A stretch of DNA of 64,000 nt from Coptis chinensis (taxonomy: Eukaryota; Streptophyta; Magnoliopsida; Ranunculales; Ranunculaceae), in NCBI GenBank assembly GCA_015680905.1, contig CM027379.1:101111001-101175000 (forward strand). The letters run 5' to 3'. The notes below the pieces were generated by a model. That model ran no database searches. It was not told where the DNA came from and saw nothing but the letters and a program-made list of their open reading frames with translations. Each line of letters begins with the position of its first letter. Position 1 is the first letter of the stretch. Of this stretch, positions 1-11,640 are shown in pieces. Both the position numbers and the translations under genes were made by a program.

Positions 1-961
1 CTAAATGAACAAGCTCGAGCCCGAGCCCCTCGGCTCAAATTCCACCCTTACAAATAGAATGTCATCACCTGCCCCCAAACCATCTCCATGATCCACGTAT
101 TATAAACTCCAGTGAATTTAAGACACTCAGGGCTCTAACCCTGTTATAGTGACTAGTGAGAATGTAGAAAAGTTGTTGAGAAGCCCAAAAACTAAACATC
201 ACTTGTCCCTCTGAACACTTGAGACCAAGATATGGCCTTGCATAGTCTAACTAGCTTAGCAGTTTAGTGAAAAACATGAAAAAATATTGAATTAAACTGT
301 TAATTTTCAAGAATTTGAACAAAAACTGATCTTAGATATGAATAGAACAAACACAACCTTGAGATAAACAAATTAGTCTATGTGGCTCCCTACTGTTTTA
401 GTCCAATATACAAGTACTATCAGCCTTTCTGATAATTCCTTGTAACAATCAGGTAAAAGGCTAGTTCAAAGGACATATACCTACAGCTTAGGATGTAAAA
501 TATGGAAGTGGAGAAGAATTCATTGTTTTGTGATTGAGTGAAAGAAATGAGAACTGATGAAAATTAGAAAATAATAAACACATGCAGAGAAACAAAAAGC
601 AGAAAGTCATCTAAACATCTTGTACAAGTAAGAACATTATGAAGATTTCCTACCCACACCTTATCACCATATATGAAGTTATGAACTAATTACCAAGCAG
701 AACAAATGATAAAGGAAATATTTCAGAGTGATTACTGGATCTATGCACCAAATATAATTCCCAGATAACACTCCAGTTTAAGATGGGGAACAGGGTTGTG
801 AAAATCAGTTCCAGGTGATTAAATTTTGAAACTCACTTCTTAGAAACATGAGATGATAGAAATATATATTATAGAGGCACATGTTTATGGAACTAATCAA
901 ACTTAAAAAGTATCTGCATTTCATCACCTACTTTGAAGTAACAGTCTATAATTCCTCAATC
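1..961. other. mTERF downstream flank, no gene
   Basis: AT-rich non-coding DNA lying 3' of the minus-strand mTERF gene. Around 85-240 it resembles, with many changes, the segments at 24701-24830 and 28646-28790 (shared words such as CCATGAT, GTTGAGAA and ACTTGAGAC). This shows the same downstream flank repeated in the tandem array. I see no convincing coding region; the short ORF at 881-1096 overlaps the mTERF 3' end on the other strand and is a shadow. Confidence 0.6.
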
Positions 962-2233
962 TCAGATCCTTGTTTGGAAGAAGTCTTCGAAGCCTTGTGT
1001 ACCCATCTCACTTCGGTACCCCTCCAAGAGTTTGGGTTCCTCGTGATGAAACTTGATGACGTACTTTGTCAAGAACACCTCTTCAGCTACTCTTAATGCT
1101 TGGCCAATACAATTCCTACTTATCAGATCCTTTGAGAGAAGAATCTGAAGAACATAGCATCTAGGAATGAGTCTCTTTTGCAAGCTGAAAGTGATAGATA
1201 CTGGGTTCCTGGAAAAATCATCTGGAGTCCAATTAAGGGTATTCATGAAAAAATCTAGTGCTGCATTGATCTTCTTCACCGAAGCACCCATAATGAGGGG
1301 TTGCTTCTTGAACACACAGAGAACCTCATCCTCTGACCAGCCAAAACTCTTATAAACCTCCAATTTTGCGTCCCATGTAGACGTCTTCATCCCACTAAGC
1401 ACACGGAATCCAGTAATGAACACCTTACTTGATGGACTAAAACCCATTTTCTTGAGTTGTAACACGACTTCATTAGGCTTGTCGGGTCCAAAACATAGAG
1501 TTTGAGGGTTCAACACCATCAACATTGAGATATGTGATTTGGGCATACCATGATCTAGCAGGAGTGCAATGTTATGTGCCATTTTGCGTTGTATACCAGT
1601 GGACCACTTTAACCGATTAAGAATGACGGCAATGCCAATGTCAGTGGGAACAAAGCTTCTTAGGAAATTGATGATAGGGATGATATGCTTCTCTAAGCTT
1701 GACTTCAAAATACTAGTGTCCTTAGAGATGAGTTTACCAAGATTGGGTCCTGAAATGCCAATGTTATTGAAATATTCAAGCTTTGGTTTCAAGGTTTTCT
1801 CTGGAGAGGTTCGGAGAAGTCGAGGGAGGCTAGAGATGAGGTTTGAAATGTGGGCATCAGTGAAACCATAGGATTTGAGGAGGGAAACAACTGAGTCGGG
1901 TCTAGTTGTTGTCGGTTTCTTCAGAGCAACCTTTTTAAAAGCTATGAGAGCTGATTCTGGGGTTAAACCACATGAGTTTATAAGGTAATCTACTGTGAAA
2001 TCGATGCATTTGGAAGCTTTGAGAGCTGATTCTTGGGTTAAGCCACATGATTTTACGAGGTAATCCACGGTGACATTTGGTTTTGGACTGAGACTAGAGA
2101 TGAATCTGGTGGGTGCTGGGTTTGGAAGAAGCAAATAATAACAATTCAACAACGGGGTCGTGGTACTGATTCTTGAATTTCGAACAGTTCTGACTCTAGT
2201 AATGAGATTTCGACAAACAAAATGATTAAACAT
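962..2233 (-). CDS. mitochondrial transcription termination factor (mTERF) family protein, 423 aa
   Basis: Predicted nucleic-acid-binding organelle protein of the plant mTERF family, whose members act in transcription, splicing or translation in mitochondria or chloroplasts. The single open frame has no intron, which is common in the family. Residues 1-50 are rich in Arg, Ser, Thr and Leu with almost no acidic residues, fitting a mitochondrial transit peptide. The rest is a string of helical mTERF repeats, for example the PRLLRTSPEKTLKPKLEY type at about 135-155 and the VLNPQTLCFGPDK segment near 245. The motif VDYLVKSCGLTQESALKASK starts at residue 56 and recurs with changes at 81, an internal 25-residue duplication absent from the fragment copy at 27065-27508. 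The start codon is supported because that fragment copy begins at the equivalent ATG. Length is normal for the family, so it looks functional. The upstream flank is interrupted by an LTR from 2523, about 290 bp from the ATG, which may affect its promoter. The exact orthologue and substrate are unknown. Confidence 0.9.
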   Translation of the reverse strand: MFNHFVCRNLITRVRTVRNSRISTTTPLLNCYYLLLPNPAPTRFISSLSPKPNVTVDYLVKSCGLTQESALKASKCIDFTVDYLINSCGLTPESALIAFKKVALKKPTTTRPDSVVSLLKSYGFTDAHISNLISSLPRLLRTSPEKTLKPKLEYFNNIGISGPNLGKLISKDTSILKSSLEKHIIPIINFLRSFVPTDIGIAVILNRLKWSTGIQRKMAHNIALLLDHGMPKSHISMLMVLNPQTLCFGPDKPNEVVLQLKKMGFSPSSKVFITGFRVLSGMKTSTWDAKLEVYKSFGWSEDEVLCVFKKQPLIMGASVKKINAALDFFMNTLNWTPDDFSRNPVSITFSLQKRLIPRCYVLQILLSKDLISRNCIGQALRVAEEVFLTKYVIKFHHEEPKLLEGYRSEMGTQGFEDFFQTRI

Positions 2234-2522
2234 TGTAGAGAAAATAATCTATTAATTGGAACTTACAGATTAGTGAAGAGCGGGAGCAGCCTTTGTTCAC
2301 TCAAAACCCTGATGGCAAGGGCCTGATATCTCTAGTAAGGTTTTTCTTTTTACCTCAATATATCGAACCAAAATTTCGGCAATAGTTCAAATTACACGGG
2401 TACTTTTACGGTGGCACATTATATTTGGGTCACATGTTAGGAGAGCAAACCCAAATCCGACCCAATTACTAATTATGTTGAGTTTGTCAAACCCAAATCC
2501 AACCCGCCTATATAACGGGTTA
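2234..2522. other. mTERF 5' flank, proximal part
   Basis: Presumed leader and promoter of the minus-strand mTERF gene. It matches the flank of the fragment copy (27509-27800). From about 2400 it becomes rich in CCCAAATCC/GACCCAA words that occur at both ends of a ~650 bp AT-rich block in the paralogous flank. The flank continues at 6428 after the LTR insertion. Confidence 0.6.
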
Positions 2523-3676
2523 TGTAACGCCCGTATTTAAAATACGTATTTATTTATTAATTAATTAATTTAATTATTTATTTAAAATTCTCTAGATTGG
2601 ATTTGGGATATGTGGGCCGATTTACGGGCGAGAAAATGTTTGCTTAGTTTCAGGTTTTGAGAGATATATATACATATTTTTCTAGAGAATAGGGTTTTGA
2701 GATAAAAATAAAATAAAAATTGAGGCGGAGATAAAAAGCTTGATTGCTAGAGCGTTAGAGCGTGACGATTCTGACGATGAAGGATTCGTAGAGTTTTAAG
2801 ACAAGTGAGTAGTTTAGTTTTCATTTTCACGTCGGTACACCGAGATAGCTTTAACTTGACTGTAGTACAATGTTTCCGTTCAGTTTAGAGTCATTATTTG
2901 TCTCGTTACTGTTTAAAGCTGGTTAGATTGTAGGATTGTCGAAACTACGAAGGGGATGTTAAGGGCGGCGCCCGAGCCCAAACTAACCTTTGTATTGTAT
3001 ACTGTTGAAACTGTTATACTGTTGTTGTGTGGGTTGTTTTTTTTTTTTATTTGGTTGATGTCGGGAGTTTAGAGATGGATGTCGGGTTTAGAATCAGTGG
3101 TTGGGTGTTGTTGGGTTGAAATTGGGTGGGCTGTTGAACCTCTGTCGAAGCTTTGAATAGGCGTTAATGGAGGCTCGACCTCGAATTGGTACTACTCATT
3201 TTTTTGTTGTTTGTTTGGTGGGTTATGCGGCTGATGTTCTAGTTGGGTTATGAGGTTTGATTGAGGGGATGAGGGCTGTCAAATGAGGGCTGTGGGGAGC
3301 TTGAACAGCCGGCAATGGTGGTCGAGATTTGTTGGAGAGTGATCTCGACAGTTGCCAAAATCGGTGTTGGTGTTAATTAAAGATGTTGGGTTTTTCAAAA
3401 GGAGTCAAACCGATATGATGAAATTGGAGGAGGAGGAGAAATACGGTGGTGGCTGGTGGTGGAAGAGGCTGCTGGCGCTAGAGGTGAGGAAGACAACACT
3501 GTGTTTGGTTGGTTGGGCCTTGGGCTGAAAAGTTTACATTTGCTTGGGCCAGTTCAATTAGTCTTTTGTTTTGGGCCGGTTTAAAAGGTTTATGTGGGTT
3601 GGTCCCTAGAATTTAAGTGGATCACCTAGTATTCTAAGGTTTGGGTTTGGGCTTGGCTAGTTGGGTCCGAACCGTT

Positions 3677-4750
3677 TCCTTAGTCATGAGCCCATGAGCC
3701 ATGCACCTTTGCCCTTAGCCATGAACCAGGGCTATGACCCTGAACCTGTTGAACATGGAAACGACAGTTTGACTTTGACAATGACAGGTTGACTTTGACA
3801 TTGACCGTTGACCATTGACCGTTGACCGTTGACTGTGGAATATTGATTTTTCTAGATTTTTCACATATTTAAGAATATGGACAAATGTAGTAATAAAATG
3901 TTGTCGAAATGGTATAACCTTGTTTTTCATTATCTAATTAAGATTTGACGTGAGTAGTGTGCAAATAATATAAATTTTGGCACGTAACAAGAGGGGAATT
4001 CTTATAAGACTTAGATATATACGTTTTTATGAGAATTAAACTACACATGGACTCAGATTCATGGACTTTAGTATTGGGCTTTTGACGGTTGATCAGTTTG
4101 ACGTGACTTGTGATTTGGACTTGAATAATTATATGTGATATTTGAACTTGAGTTGTTATTTTTTTTAAAGTCGTTTCATTTTGACATTGGTATAATGGAC
4201 ATATATTTTGATTATTTATTTCCTTAGTCATGAGCCCATGAGCCATGCACCTTTGCCCTTAGCCATGAACCAGGGCTATGACCCTGAACCTGTTGAACAT
4301 GGAAACGACAGTTTGACTTTGACAATGACAGGTTGACTTTGACATTGACCGTTGACCGTTGACTGTGGAATATTGATTTTTCTAGATTTTTCACATATTT
4401 AAGAATATGGACAAATGTAGTAATAAAATGTTGTCGAAATGGTATAACCTTGTTTTTCATTATCTAATTAAGATTTGACGTGAGTAGTGTACAAATAATA
4501 TAAATTTTGGCACGTAACAAGAGGGGAATTCTTATAAGACTTAGATATATACGTTTTTATGAGAATTAAACTACACATGGACTCAGATTCATGGACTTTA
4601 GTATTGGGCTTTTGACGGTTGATCAGTTTGATGTGACTTGTGATTTGGACTTGAATAATTATACGTGATATTTGGACTTGAGTTGTTATTTTTTTTAAAG
4701 TCGTTTCATTTTGACATTGGTATAATGGATATATATTTTGATTATTTATT
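3677..4750 (+). repeat. tandem duplication of 544 bp inside the solo LTR
   Basis: Copy 1 is 3677-4220 and copy 2 is 4221-4750. They are nearly identical apart from a 14 bp deletion in copy 2 within a GTTGACC-rich stretch. The unit contains a TTGACC/GTTGACT microrepeat. Confidence 0.9.
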
Positions 4751-5263
4751 TCCTATTTATATTATGCACAAATTGAAATAATGCGTGCCTTTGATGGTGA
4801 ATTGAGTTCACATAAATATATTGAATGAATACGTTATATGATTGATTACTATTATGAGTTACTACTTAAATGAATTGTAATATTTATGAAGGCTTGATAC
4901 CTTCCATACGGTGTAGTGCAATATATGATTGACACGTGAAATAATAAGTTTTGAGATTTGATATAGAGATGTTTGGATATCGTGCAATGAATAGTATTGG
5001 CACGTGATAATGTGGATTTTTATTCTAATAAGAAACGTTGAGCTTCAGTACAATTAAGTATACTGGCATGAGATAGAACAAGAATTATTATTGAGATTTT
5101 CCAAATATGGTGGCTTAGTGCAATAATTTATTTTGCACGTGATAGAGTGAAATGGTTATGAGATACTAAGGTATGACACATGAATAAATTACGTAACGAA
5201 AATCCTAGAACCTAGCTACCACAACTCATGTGATTTGGCCCTAGTGATGGGTGTATGTGATAT

Positions 5264-5374
5264 GATTGGCCCTTCGGGCATTTCAGTGAATCTGAATAGC
5301 CCTTCTGGCGTAAGTAATGTGATTGGCCCTTCTGGCGTTTCAGTGAAGCGGAATGGCCCTTCTAGCATAGCCGA
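5264..5374 (+). repeat. 57 bp tandem repeat of a GGCCCTTCTGGC motif
   Basis: Two units starting at 5264 and 5321, each holding two copies of (G/A)GCCCTTCTGGC-like words separated by TTTCAGTGAA. The repeat keeps an open frame by chance; no gene is proposed. Confidence 0.7.
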
Positions 5375-6427
5375 ATGGTGGCTTGATTATTCCGTTCACA
5401 AAATTAGAACGAGACGCGTGATATTTTATGCCGAATAGTGGCAGTACTCACATAATGACGTCCGTGTGAGGGTTACTTGGTGTGCGGCATCCCGCTCAGG
5501 GTAATTGCGCACGGAGTGGTGCATTATGTGAGGGGAGGCATGTGGATGTACGTGTTCGGCGTTGGGAAGCGATTGTGGTAGCGAGGGAAACTAGGTAAGA
5601 CATAGATACGACGTGATTTTAGGGACACGCAAAGAAAACCTTAAATAATATAATTAAGGTAATATGTTGGTTAATGATATATCTTTAAATATATTATTGT
5701 TTATGGTTTTGCAGAAGGGTGGGTCAACCTAATTACTTGTGCAGAGACGACCCACTCTGTAATTGAGCATGAAATGCGGTAAATATATAATATGTTTGGC
5801 TGGTTATTAGTTTAGTTAGAACCTAAGGCGCCTCAGTGGAGGAACTACCTGCCTTAATTATTGTACTTAAGGATGTTGTATCATTCGTTGGATGTTAAGG
5901 CGCCTTGGTGGAGGAACTAATTGCCTTATTTAGTGTGTATATATATGTATAAGTATATGTTGTATTTTAGGGCTACTCACACTAGCATTGTTTATAATGC
6001 TGACCCGATTTGCATGTTTGCTTATCGGGTGTGTTCATTAAATGAACATAGTTGATAAGTCTTGACATGTTTAGTGTTGAAGAAGGTTGGTTGCTGCTTG
6101 TGGTTTGCGTTAGCGTCACATTTCAAGATAGGTTTTGTTTTCCCTTGAGGTGAAATAGATTTTTAGTTGAGACAAATGTTGTTTTATATTTTCAGTTGTA
6201 ATTATAACTAAATAGGGTTGAAAGGAGATTTGTAACTTAATTAGATTTGTGAATTTTTGTAATGAAGAGAACTTTTGTTTATTTGAAATTTTTATTGGTT
6301 TTTAATTATCCGCGTATTTAAACTGATTATGGGTTTTTGGGAGTTGAGAGTGCATCACACCTCGAAAATCGAAGAGTCGGGAACAAATATTGTTTTTCCG
6401 AATTCTATCGAAATTTGGGGTGTGACA

Positions 6428-7280
6428 AATTACCCAACAGGTGACAAAACGATCAATTTTGAATATGACTCACCTTTTTTTTTCCGATAATGACGGATCG
6501 GATTCACAGATAACATGTATACAAAATATTTATCACGATCTTATTTATCAAAAAATATATATTAATTCTCAAAAACCATCAATAATTCAATTACATATAA
6601 ATGAAAATTGAATAATGAAACATATTTTTATCGAATGAACCAATATGACAGTTAATCTGATCCTTCTCATTTTAGTCGTTTATTTTAGGTAGTTGGGATT
6701 ATGAGATCTTAAAAAATAAGGAAACTTATCTTAAAATAGGTTATACATGTCACAAGTTGATGACCCGACCTATTAGACCCGAAAACAAATCTGGTCTACT
6801 AACGGGTTACTCGGGTTAACATATGTGATCCTAACTCAACCCATTTATTTGACGGGTTCGGTGGATCAACCCTTAAATGACCCAAAAGCCTTTTTTTTCC
6901 AACCCGAACCTGCTAATTTCGTGTCAGGTTAGTGGGTTGTGTACAAAACTACCACCCATAGACAGACTCACAGAGTTCAAGTCCAAATAGTGTAATATGC
7001 TCACTCTTCCAAATCACGATTTTATCTCCCTCTTACAAATCAAATTACAAACCTCAAACTACAAAATCATTCAAAACTAGCACTATCACAAGAGTTCAAC
7101 AACTTAATTGGTGTTTCACGAAAAAGAATTATAGCGGTATAAGGGGGTTGCTAACATAAACTAAAACAACAAAACGTAGATTTCACATAGGTAACACCTT
7201 GTGTCCAATGCTAAATACAGTTATTAGCGAGAACAACACATTAGCCACAGTGTACTAGTAATTATTGTTTTTAAAAAGAC
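6428..7280. other. mTERF 5' flank, distal part
   Basis: Non-coding continuation of the mTERF upstream flank after the solo LTR. It aligns closely with 27830-28645. The 6770-6950 stretch is rich in GACCCG/CGGGTT words. It ends in TTTTTAAAAAGAC, the pre-insertion sequence of the next LTR. Confidence 0.75.
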
Positions 7281-7441
7281 TATAACACCCCGTGTTTTAT
7301 TCTTTCTTTTTCCTAATAATAATAATAATAGATAGTAGATAAAATAAAATAGGATAAGTGTTAGTGGAAATAGGAGACGTGGGTTTATGGGATAAACCTT
7401 CTTCCCTATTTCGGGGGTTTGTTTTTAAACCGAAAGGAAAC
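7281..7441 (+). mobile_element. solo LTR (outer), first part
   Basis: Starts TATAACACCCCGTG, directly after AAGAC (7276-7280). The rest of this LTR resumes at 22068, after a 14.6 kb element that inserted in it. The perfect target duplication AAGAC is at 24701-24705. Confidence 0.88.
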
Positions 7442-8829
7442 TAAAACACCCCGTCTTTTAATTGCTTTTCCTATAATAATATTAATATTATTAATAATAA
7501 TAATAATGTAAATAAATAACAGAGATAAGATATCCAGTAGTTTTGGATAAAAGCCCGTAAGTAAGTAGATAGGTTTAAAACCCTTGTTTTTCGGGGAGGC
7601 TTTAAAAACTAGAAAATAGGGGTTTCTCACGTAGAGTTTTTATGGAAAAACAAAACGAGAGTTTGAGAAAAAAAAGGAGAGTTTTACTGAGAGAAAAAAA
7701 AAGGGGGGTTTGAACAAGAAAGATCGTCTAGTTTCGCGCGACAGTCGACTTCAGTCTTTGGGGGTTTTCTGCTTAAGGAAAGCTGTTCGGTTTATAACAG
7801 TGAGTAGTCTTTTTTTTTTGTTATATGTGTTTATGCTATTCATCCCAATATCTTGTTTTCCGAATTGAGATAGTGTAAACCTCTTTAATGGTGTCGACCG
7901 ATATATACTGAATGTTGCGATTACTCACAAGATATGTAAAACTCGTTAATGGTGCCGACTCTATTAGATACCATTACCTTTTTTAAGTACTACAAGAAAT
8001 CAATTCGACAATTGAGAGTTTAATCTGTCAAAGACTTTGACGAGGGTTGTTAATGGCGCCACCGCTTATAACCAAATCGCCCAAAGTTTTGTTGTGTCGG
8101 TATGGGTTGTTTTGTTTTATGAATGTTAGATTTGTTGGGATGGATGAATTGTGGAGTTGTGGATTTGGGTGGTGAAGTAGAGGTGGTTGTTTAAGATGAG
8201 GGAAGTCTTTGTGAAGCTTGAGCGACCATTAATGGCGTTCAAGCAAGAACCTAACCGTTTCGTGTTTGTTGTTGTTTAACTGTTGTCGGGTTTGATTGTT
8301 TTGTTGTGAGGTTTTGTTAATGGTTGTTTGGGTGCTGGAGAGGGGACGATTGGAGCTCTGTAGAGCATCAATGGTGTCAATTTGGATTTTTGCAGTATGA
8401 TGAAATCGTGTTTTGTTAGTATAGATAGGTAGGGGTTTGACACAGGATGAAAACCGCTGGGTTCCTTTTGTTTAGAGGTGGCCGGTGGTGGCTGTTGTGG
8501 TGGTCGGTGGTGGCTGGAAGTTGGATGAGGAAGGAGATGAACAGTGAATCACGATTTGGGCTTGGGCCAAATCGTGATGGGCTTGTATGTTATAACTTTT
8601 GGATTTTATTTTTGGTCCTTTGACTTTGGCCCTTTGGGTTAGAAGAGTTTGTGGACTTTGACTTTGACTGTTGACCAGAGTGGAATCTGACTTTGACTTT
8701 TGACCAGAGTGGACTTTGACTTTGACTTTGACCACTTGACCGAAAAATTTGACTTTTCCTAAAATTATGATTCGGTCTATTAGGATAAGTCTAGGACTAT
8801 TAGCATGTTTGACTTTAGGCTAGGACCTT

Positions 8830-8837
8830 TATAAATA
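8830..8837 (+). promoter_or_regulatory. TATA box of the 5' LTR
   Basis: TATAAATA, conserved at the same place in the 3' LTR (20441). It is the likely start signal of the element's transcript. The outer solo LTR has TTATGTATA at the equivalent place (about 23440), so its box is eroded. Confidence 0.5.
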
Positions 8838-9086
8838 TACTTGTAATGCGTGTATTTCTTGCTTTGTGATTTTTCAGTCTTTTACGATACACAATGTTAT
8901 GACACTTATACCTTCATGAAATTAATAACGCGTAAACCAAAAATAATTGAATCAAGATTTTTCCTTCGTTCTCTAAAATAAGTTATGCAATAAAGTTCAA
9001 TAATGCGTAAACAAAATTTACCGCACCCTTTTAGAACTCTCCACGCCTCAAGTTTTAGAATTGAGTTTATGACTGATGAAGTCATA

Positions 9087-9405
9087 TGTTAGGTGGGCAT
9101 TTATTGAATGTGCCATAAATGGCCCGTTAGCGTTATATAAGGGTATTCATTGAATGTGCCATGAATGACCGGATGGTTTGGACCGCCTAAAGAGGAACTA
9201 AGGTATTTCGCCTTGCGGAGTTAGTTGTATTCCTTGAGTGTCATGCGGGAATGTAGGATTGGGTATTCCTTGAATGGCGAGGGAATGACCGGGGCATTCA
9301 TTGAATGTGCCATGAATGGCCCGTTAGTGATATGATAGGTATTCCTTGAATGTGGCGGGAATGACCTAAGGTATTCATTGAATGTGCTATGAATGACCTG
9401 AGTTT
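9087..9405 (+). repeat. array of ~30 bp imperfect hairpin repeats in the 5' LTR
   Basis: About seven variants of GGTATTCATTGAATGTGCC followed by ATGAATGACC, some with CCTTG replacing CATTG. Each has short inverted arms ATTCAT/ATGAAT. Related arrays occur in the LTRs at 20705, 23696 and, reversed, 13498. Confidence 0.85.
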
Positions 9406-10427
9406 TGTGCCCAAAGAGGCTGTGAAATATGTGTATGAAAGCCCAGAGATGGCTATGATATTGTGGTAATTGGTGGGAGAGAGGCACACAGGAATGTGTG
9501 ATTTGGCAAATGTGTGGATTGCAAATCGTGGAGTAGGTACTAAAGGGTGGGTGTATAAGAAAAGAAATTGATTAATTGACAAGAGAAATTTATTTGATTA
9601 TGCGAGTGTGTTTGGGCTTACTTTTGAATCCATATAGGATATCTACATATGTTATATACAAGTTCTAACTTTCTTTTGCAGGAGGGTAGGATTTAATAAT
9701 ATTTTTTGTAGGACGCCGGTCCTACCCTTTTGTGCGGACATCGGTAAGTGTAATTCAATTATTTAGATATTAAAAGGAGTTATTAGAATGAGTTAATAAA
9801 ATGGAAGTTAATAAAATTGGAGTTTTGCTTGGGAAGAAACTATGCCGGTTGAGATGACGGAACTACCTGTCTTCCAAGCTGAGAATGATTAGGTTATGAT
9901 AGATTTAAAGTGTTAGTTGGATAAGTAAAGTTTGAAATGTTTATATGTATTTAGTCTACTCATACCAGCAAATTCCATTTTGCTGACCCATGTTTGCTTT
10001 GTTTTGGCAACGTGGGTGTGTTCTTGGGAACATAGGTGGAAGGCAGTGGAACCGCGGCGTGTGATTGGGATTCGTGCATGGAGCAGTCCGTTAGTTTTCG
10101 TTTAGGTCTGATTCTTTATTGGAAGAATGTAATAACGTAGTTTACCTTTTGAATGGCATGAGAACATGGTAGTGAGGAAATTTTATTTATGAGAGTTTGG
10201 TTGATATTTTATTTGGACGGATGATATCTTAATAAAGCAATGGCAGATAATTATTGAGATTATTTTAATTTAAGTTGTTTCTTTTATGACATGGCTATTA
10301 GGGTTTTGTATGTGTAGTATCCCCTGTCATAGTCTGGGTTTCTAAACAAGTGAACCTAGTGATGTTTAAGATTTTATATTTCAAATATTCACTTTGTTAT
10401 TGTTTAGAAATTCGGGCTGTGACATTT

Positions 10428-10440
10428 TGGTATCGGAGCC
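10428..10440 (+). other. primer binding site, initiator Met tRNA
   Basis: TGGTATCGGAGCC, three bases after the 5' LTR. It matches the common plant TGGTATCAGAGCC site with one change. Confidence 0.9.
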
Positions 10441-10557
10441 TAGGTTAGCTTAGTGTTAGAAAGTCGAAGTGATCCTCGGATGTGGAATATGGGTTATAGT
10501 ATTGAGAGTTTTGGATATATGTGAATATTAATGGGAGTTTTGTTTGAACTGTAGATC

Positions 10558-11640
10558 ATGGTTGAGACACGTAATGGTAATACTCATGGACTGCGGTGAA
10601 CACTCCATCTGATGATGTCGGGAGGACAGTTGAATCGGTTATTCGAGGCTATCTTGAGAATAACCATCCTTTTCAGGGAGATCCTTTTGCTAAGCGCAAT
10701 AAGGAGTTTGGTACTCTTGGTGGGCAGCGATTTACTGGTGTTGGGAATGCGATTGCAGCAGAGTCTTGGATTCAAAGTTGTGAAAATGTATTTGAGCGTA
10801 TGCAGCTTACTGAGATTCAGAAGCAGGAGTTGGCAGCTCACCAACTTGATGACGCTGCTAGGTTTTGGTGGCGAGCTCTCACCCCTAGTCTGGACACTAG
10901 AACTTTGACTTGGGAAGACTTCAAGATTAGATTTGAGAGTAAGTTCATTCCTAAGGCAGTAAAAGAGCAGTTGGCTCAACAGTTCTCTGAGTTGACTCAA
11001 GACGGGAAGTTTGTGACTGGCTATGTGACCAAGTTTAATGAGTTATCGAGGTTTGCTCCCTATCTTGTGGATACTGACAAGAAGAAAAACCAAAAGTTCA
11101 TACGTGGGTTAGAGAGTCATTTGTCCAGCAAGTTGATTCTTTTTGATGGGGACACTTTTGATCGTGTGTTGGACTTGGCCTTGAGATATGAGGAGCAGAA
11201 TGCAGTCCTAAGAGAGTCGAGGGGGAAGAGGAAGTTTGGTGAGATACCAGTTGTTGGTCCTAGGCCTTTTGAGAACAGGCAGCCGAATAGGTTTAAGCCT
11301 TATGATGTACCTCAGAGGGTTCCATTTCAGAGACCACCATCCCAGGGGTTTCAGGGAGGATTTCATCAGCAGGGTGCATACCGACCCCAGGGAGGATTTC
11401 ATCAGCAGGGTGGTTATAGGCCAAAAGGCGGTGGAGGCTATAGACCTCGGGGAATCGATGGCGAAGGCGGTGGTCCCAGCCTTCAGTGGTCGAGCTCCTC
11501 TTCTTGATCGACCAGCATCATTACTTTTACCTGCACCAACACCAATGCTCAGAGCCATAGTTCCTGTTGAAAGGGCTTGCTGGGAGTGTAAGCAGGTGGG
11601 GCATTTATCTCGTTATTGCCCTACCAAGCAGGGTAATCAG
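10558..11640 (+). pseudogene. gag of the Tekay-like element, frameshifted
   Basis: Capsid/nucleocapsid polyprotein. The natural start is probably the ATG at 10558 (MVETRNGN), which shifts frame within 13 codons. The main open stretch 10596-11507 carries the retrotransposon gag capsid domain (a WIQSCENVFERM segment, then FWWRAL and FIPKAVKEQL, ending near FIRGLESHL). A Gln/Gly/Arg/Pro-rich tail with a repeated GGFHQQG unit follows. A second frameshift near 11400-11510 places the zinc knuckle CWECKQVGHLSRYC (CX2CX4HX4C) in the next frame at about 11576-11617. At least two frameshifts make it non-functional unless corrected by recombination. Confidence 0.85.

Larger units (their letters stand above)
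2523..6427 (+). mobile_element. solo LTR, Tekay-like Ty3/Gypsy, 3.9 kb
   Basis: It begins TGTAACGCCCG and ends GGGGTGTGACA, the terminal pattern of plant Tekay-type LTRs. No coding region lies inside. It interrupts the mTERF upstream flank, whose two halves (to 2522 and from 6428) align with the flank at 27690-28640 that lacks this LTR, so the insertion is confirmed by an empty paralogous site. The flanking pentamers GGTTA and AATTA match at three of five bases, consistent with a decayed target duplication. Sequence near 5970-6060 (a GCTGACCC...GGGTGTGTTC module) is shared in weaker form with the LTRs at 7442, 11971 and 22068, so these are related families. Confidence 0.8.
7442..10424 (+). 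repeat. 5' LTR of the Tekay-like element
   Basis: Begins TAAAACACCCCGTC (the usual TGT start is eroded) and ends GGGCTGTGACA. It aligns along its length with 19062-22067, differing mainly by scattered substitutions and short indels concentrated around 7850-8200. Confidence 0.9.

Noticed and set aside
2234-2275. A GTAAGT splice-donor-like word upstream of the mTERF ATG on the minus strand (conserved in the fragment copy), hinting at a 5' intron.
   Set aside because: It lies only about 30 nt before the ATG with no AG acceptor in between, so no workable intron; a longer one ending inside the ORF has no support.
9087-9405. Possible CRISPR-like array of ~30 bp repeats.
   Set aside because: No constant spacers, units are variable, and the context is a plant LTR.
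9221-9582. Minus-strand frames over the LTR hairpin array, duplicated at 20829-21220.
   Set aside because: Coding-like conservation is due to the two LTRs being copies; the translation is just the repeat in another frame.
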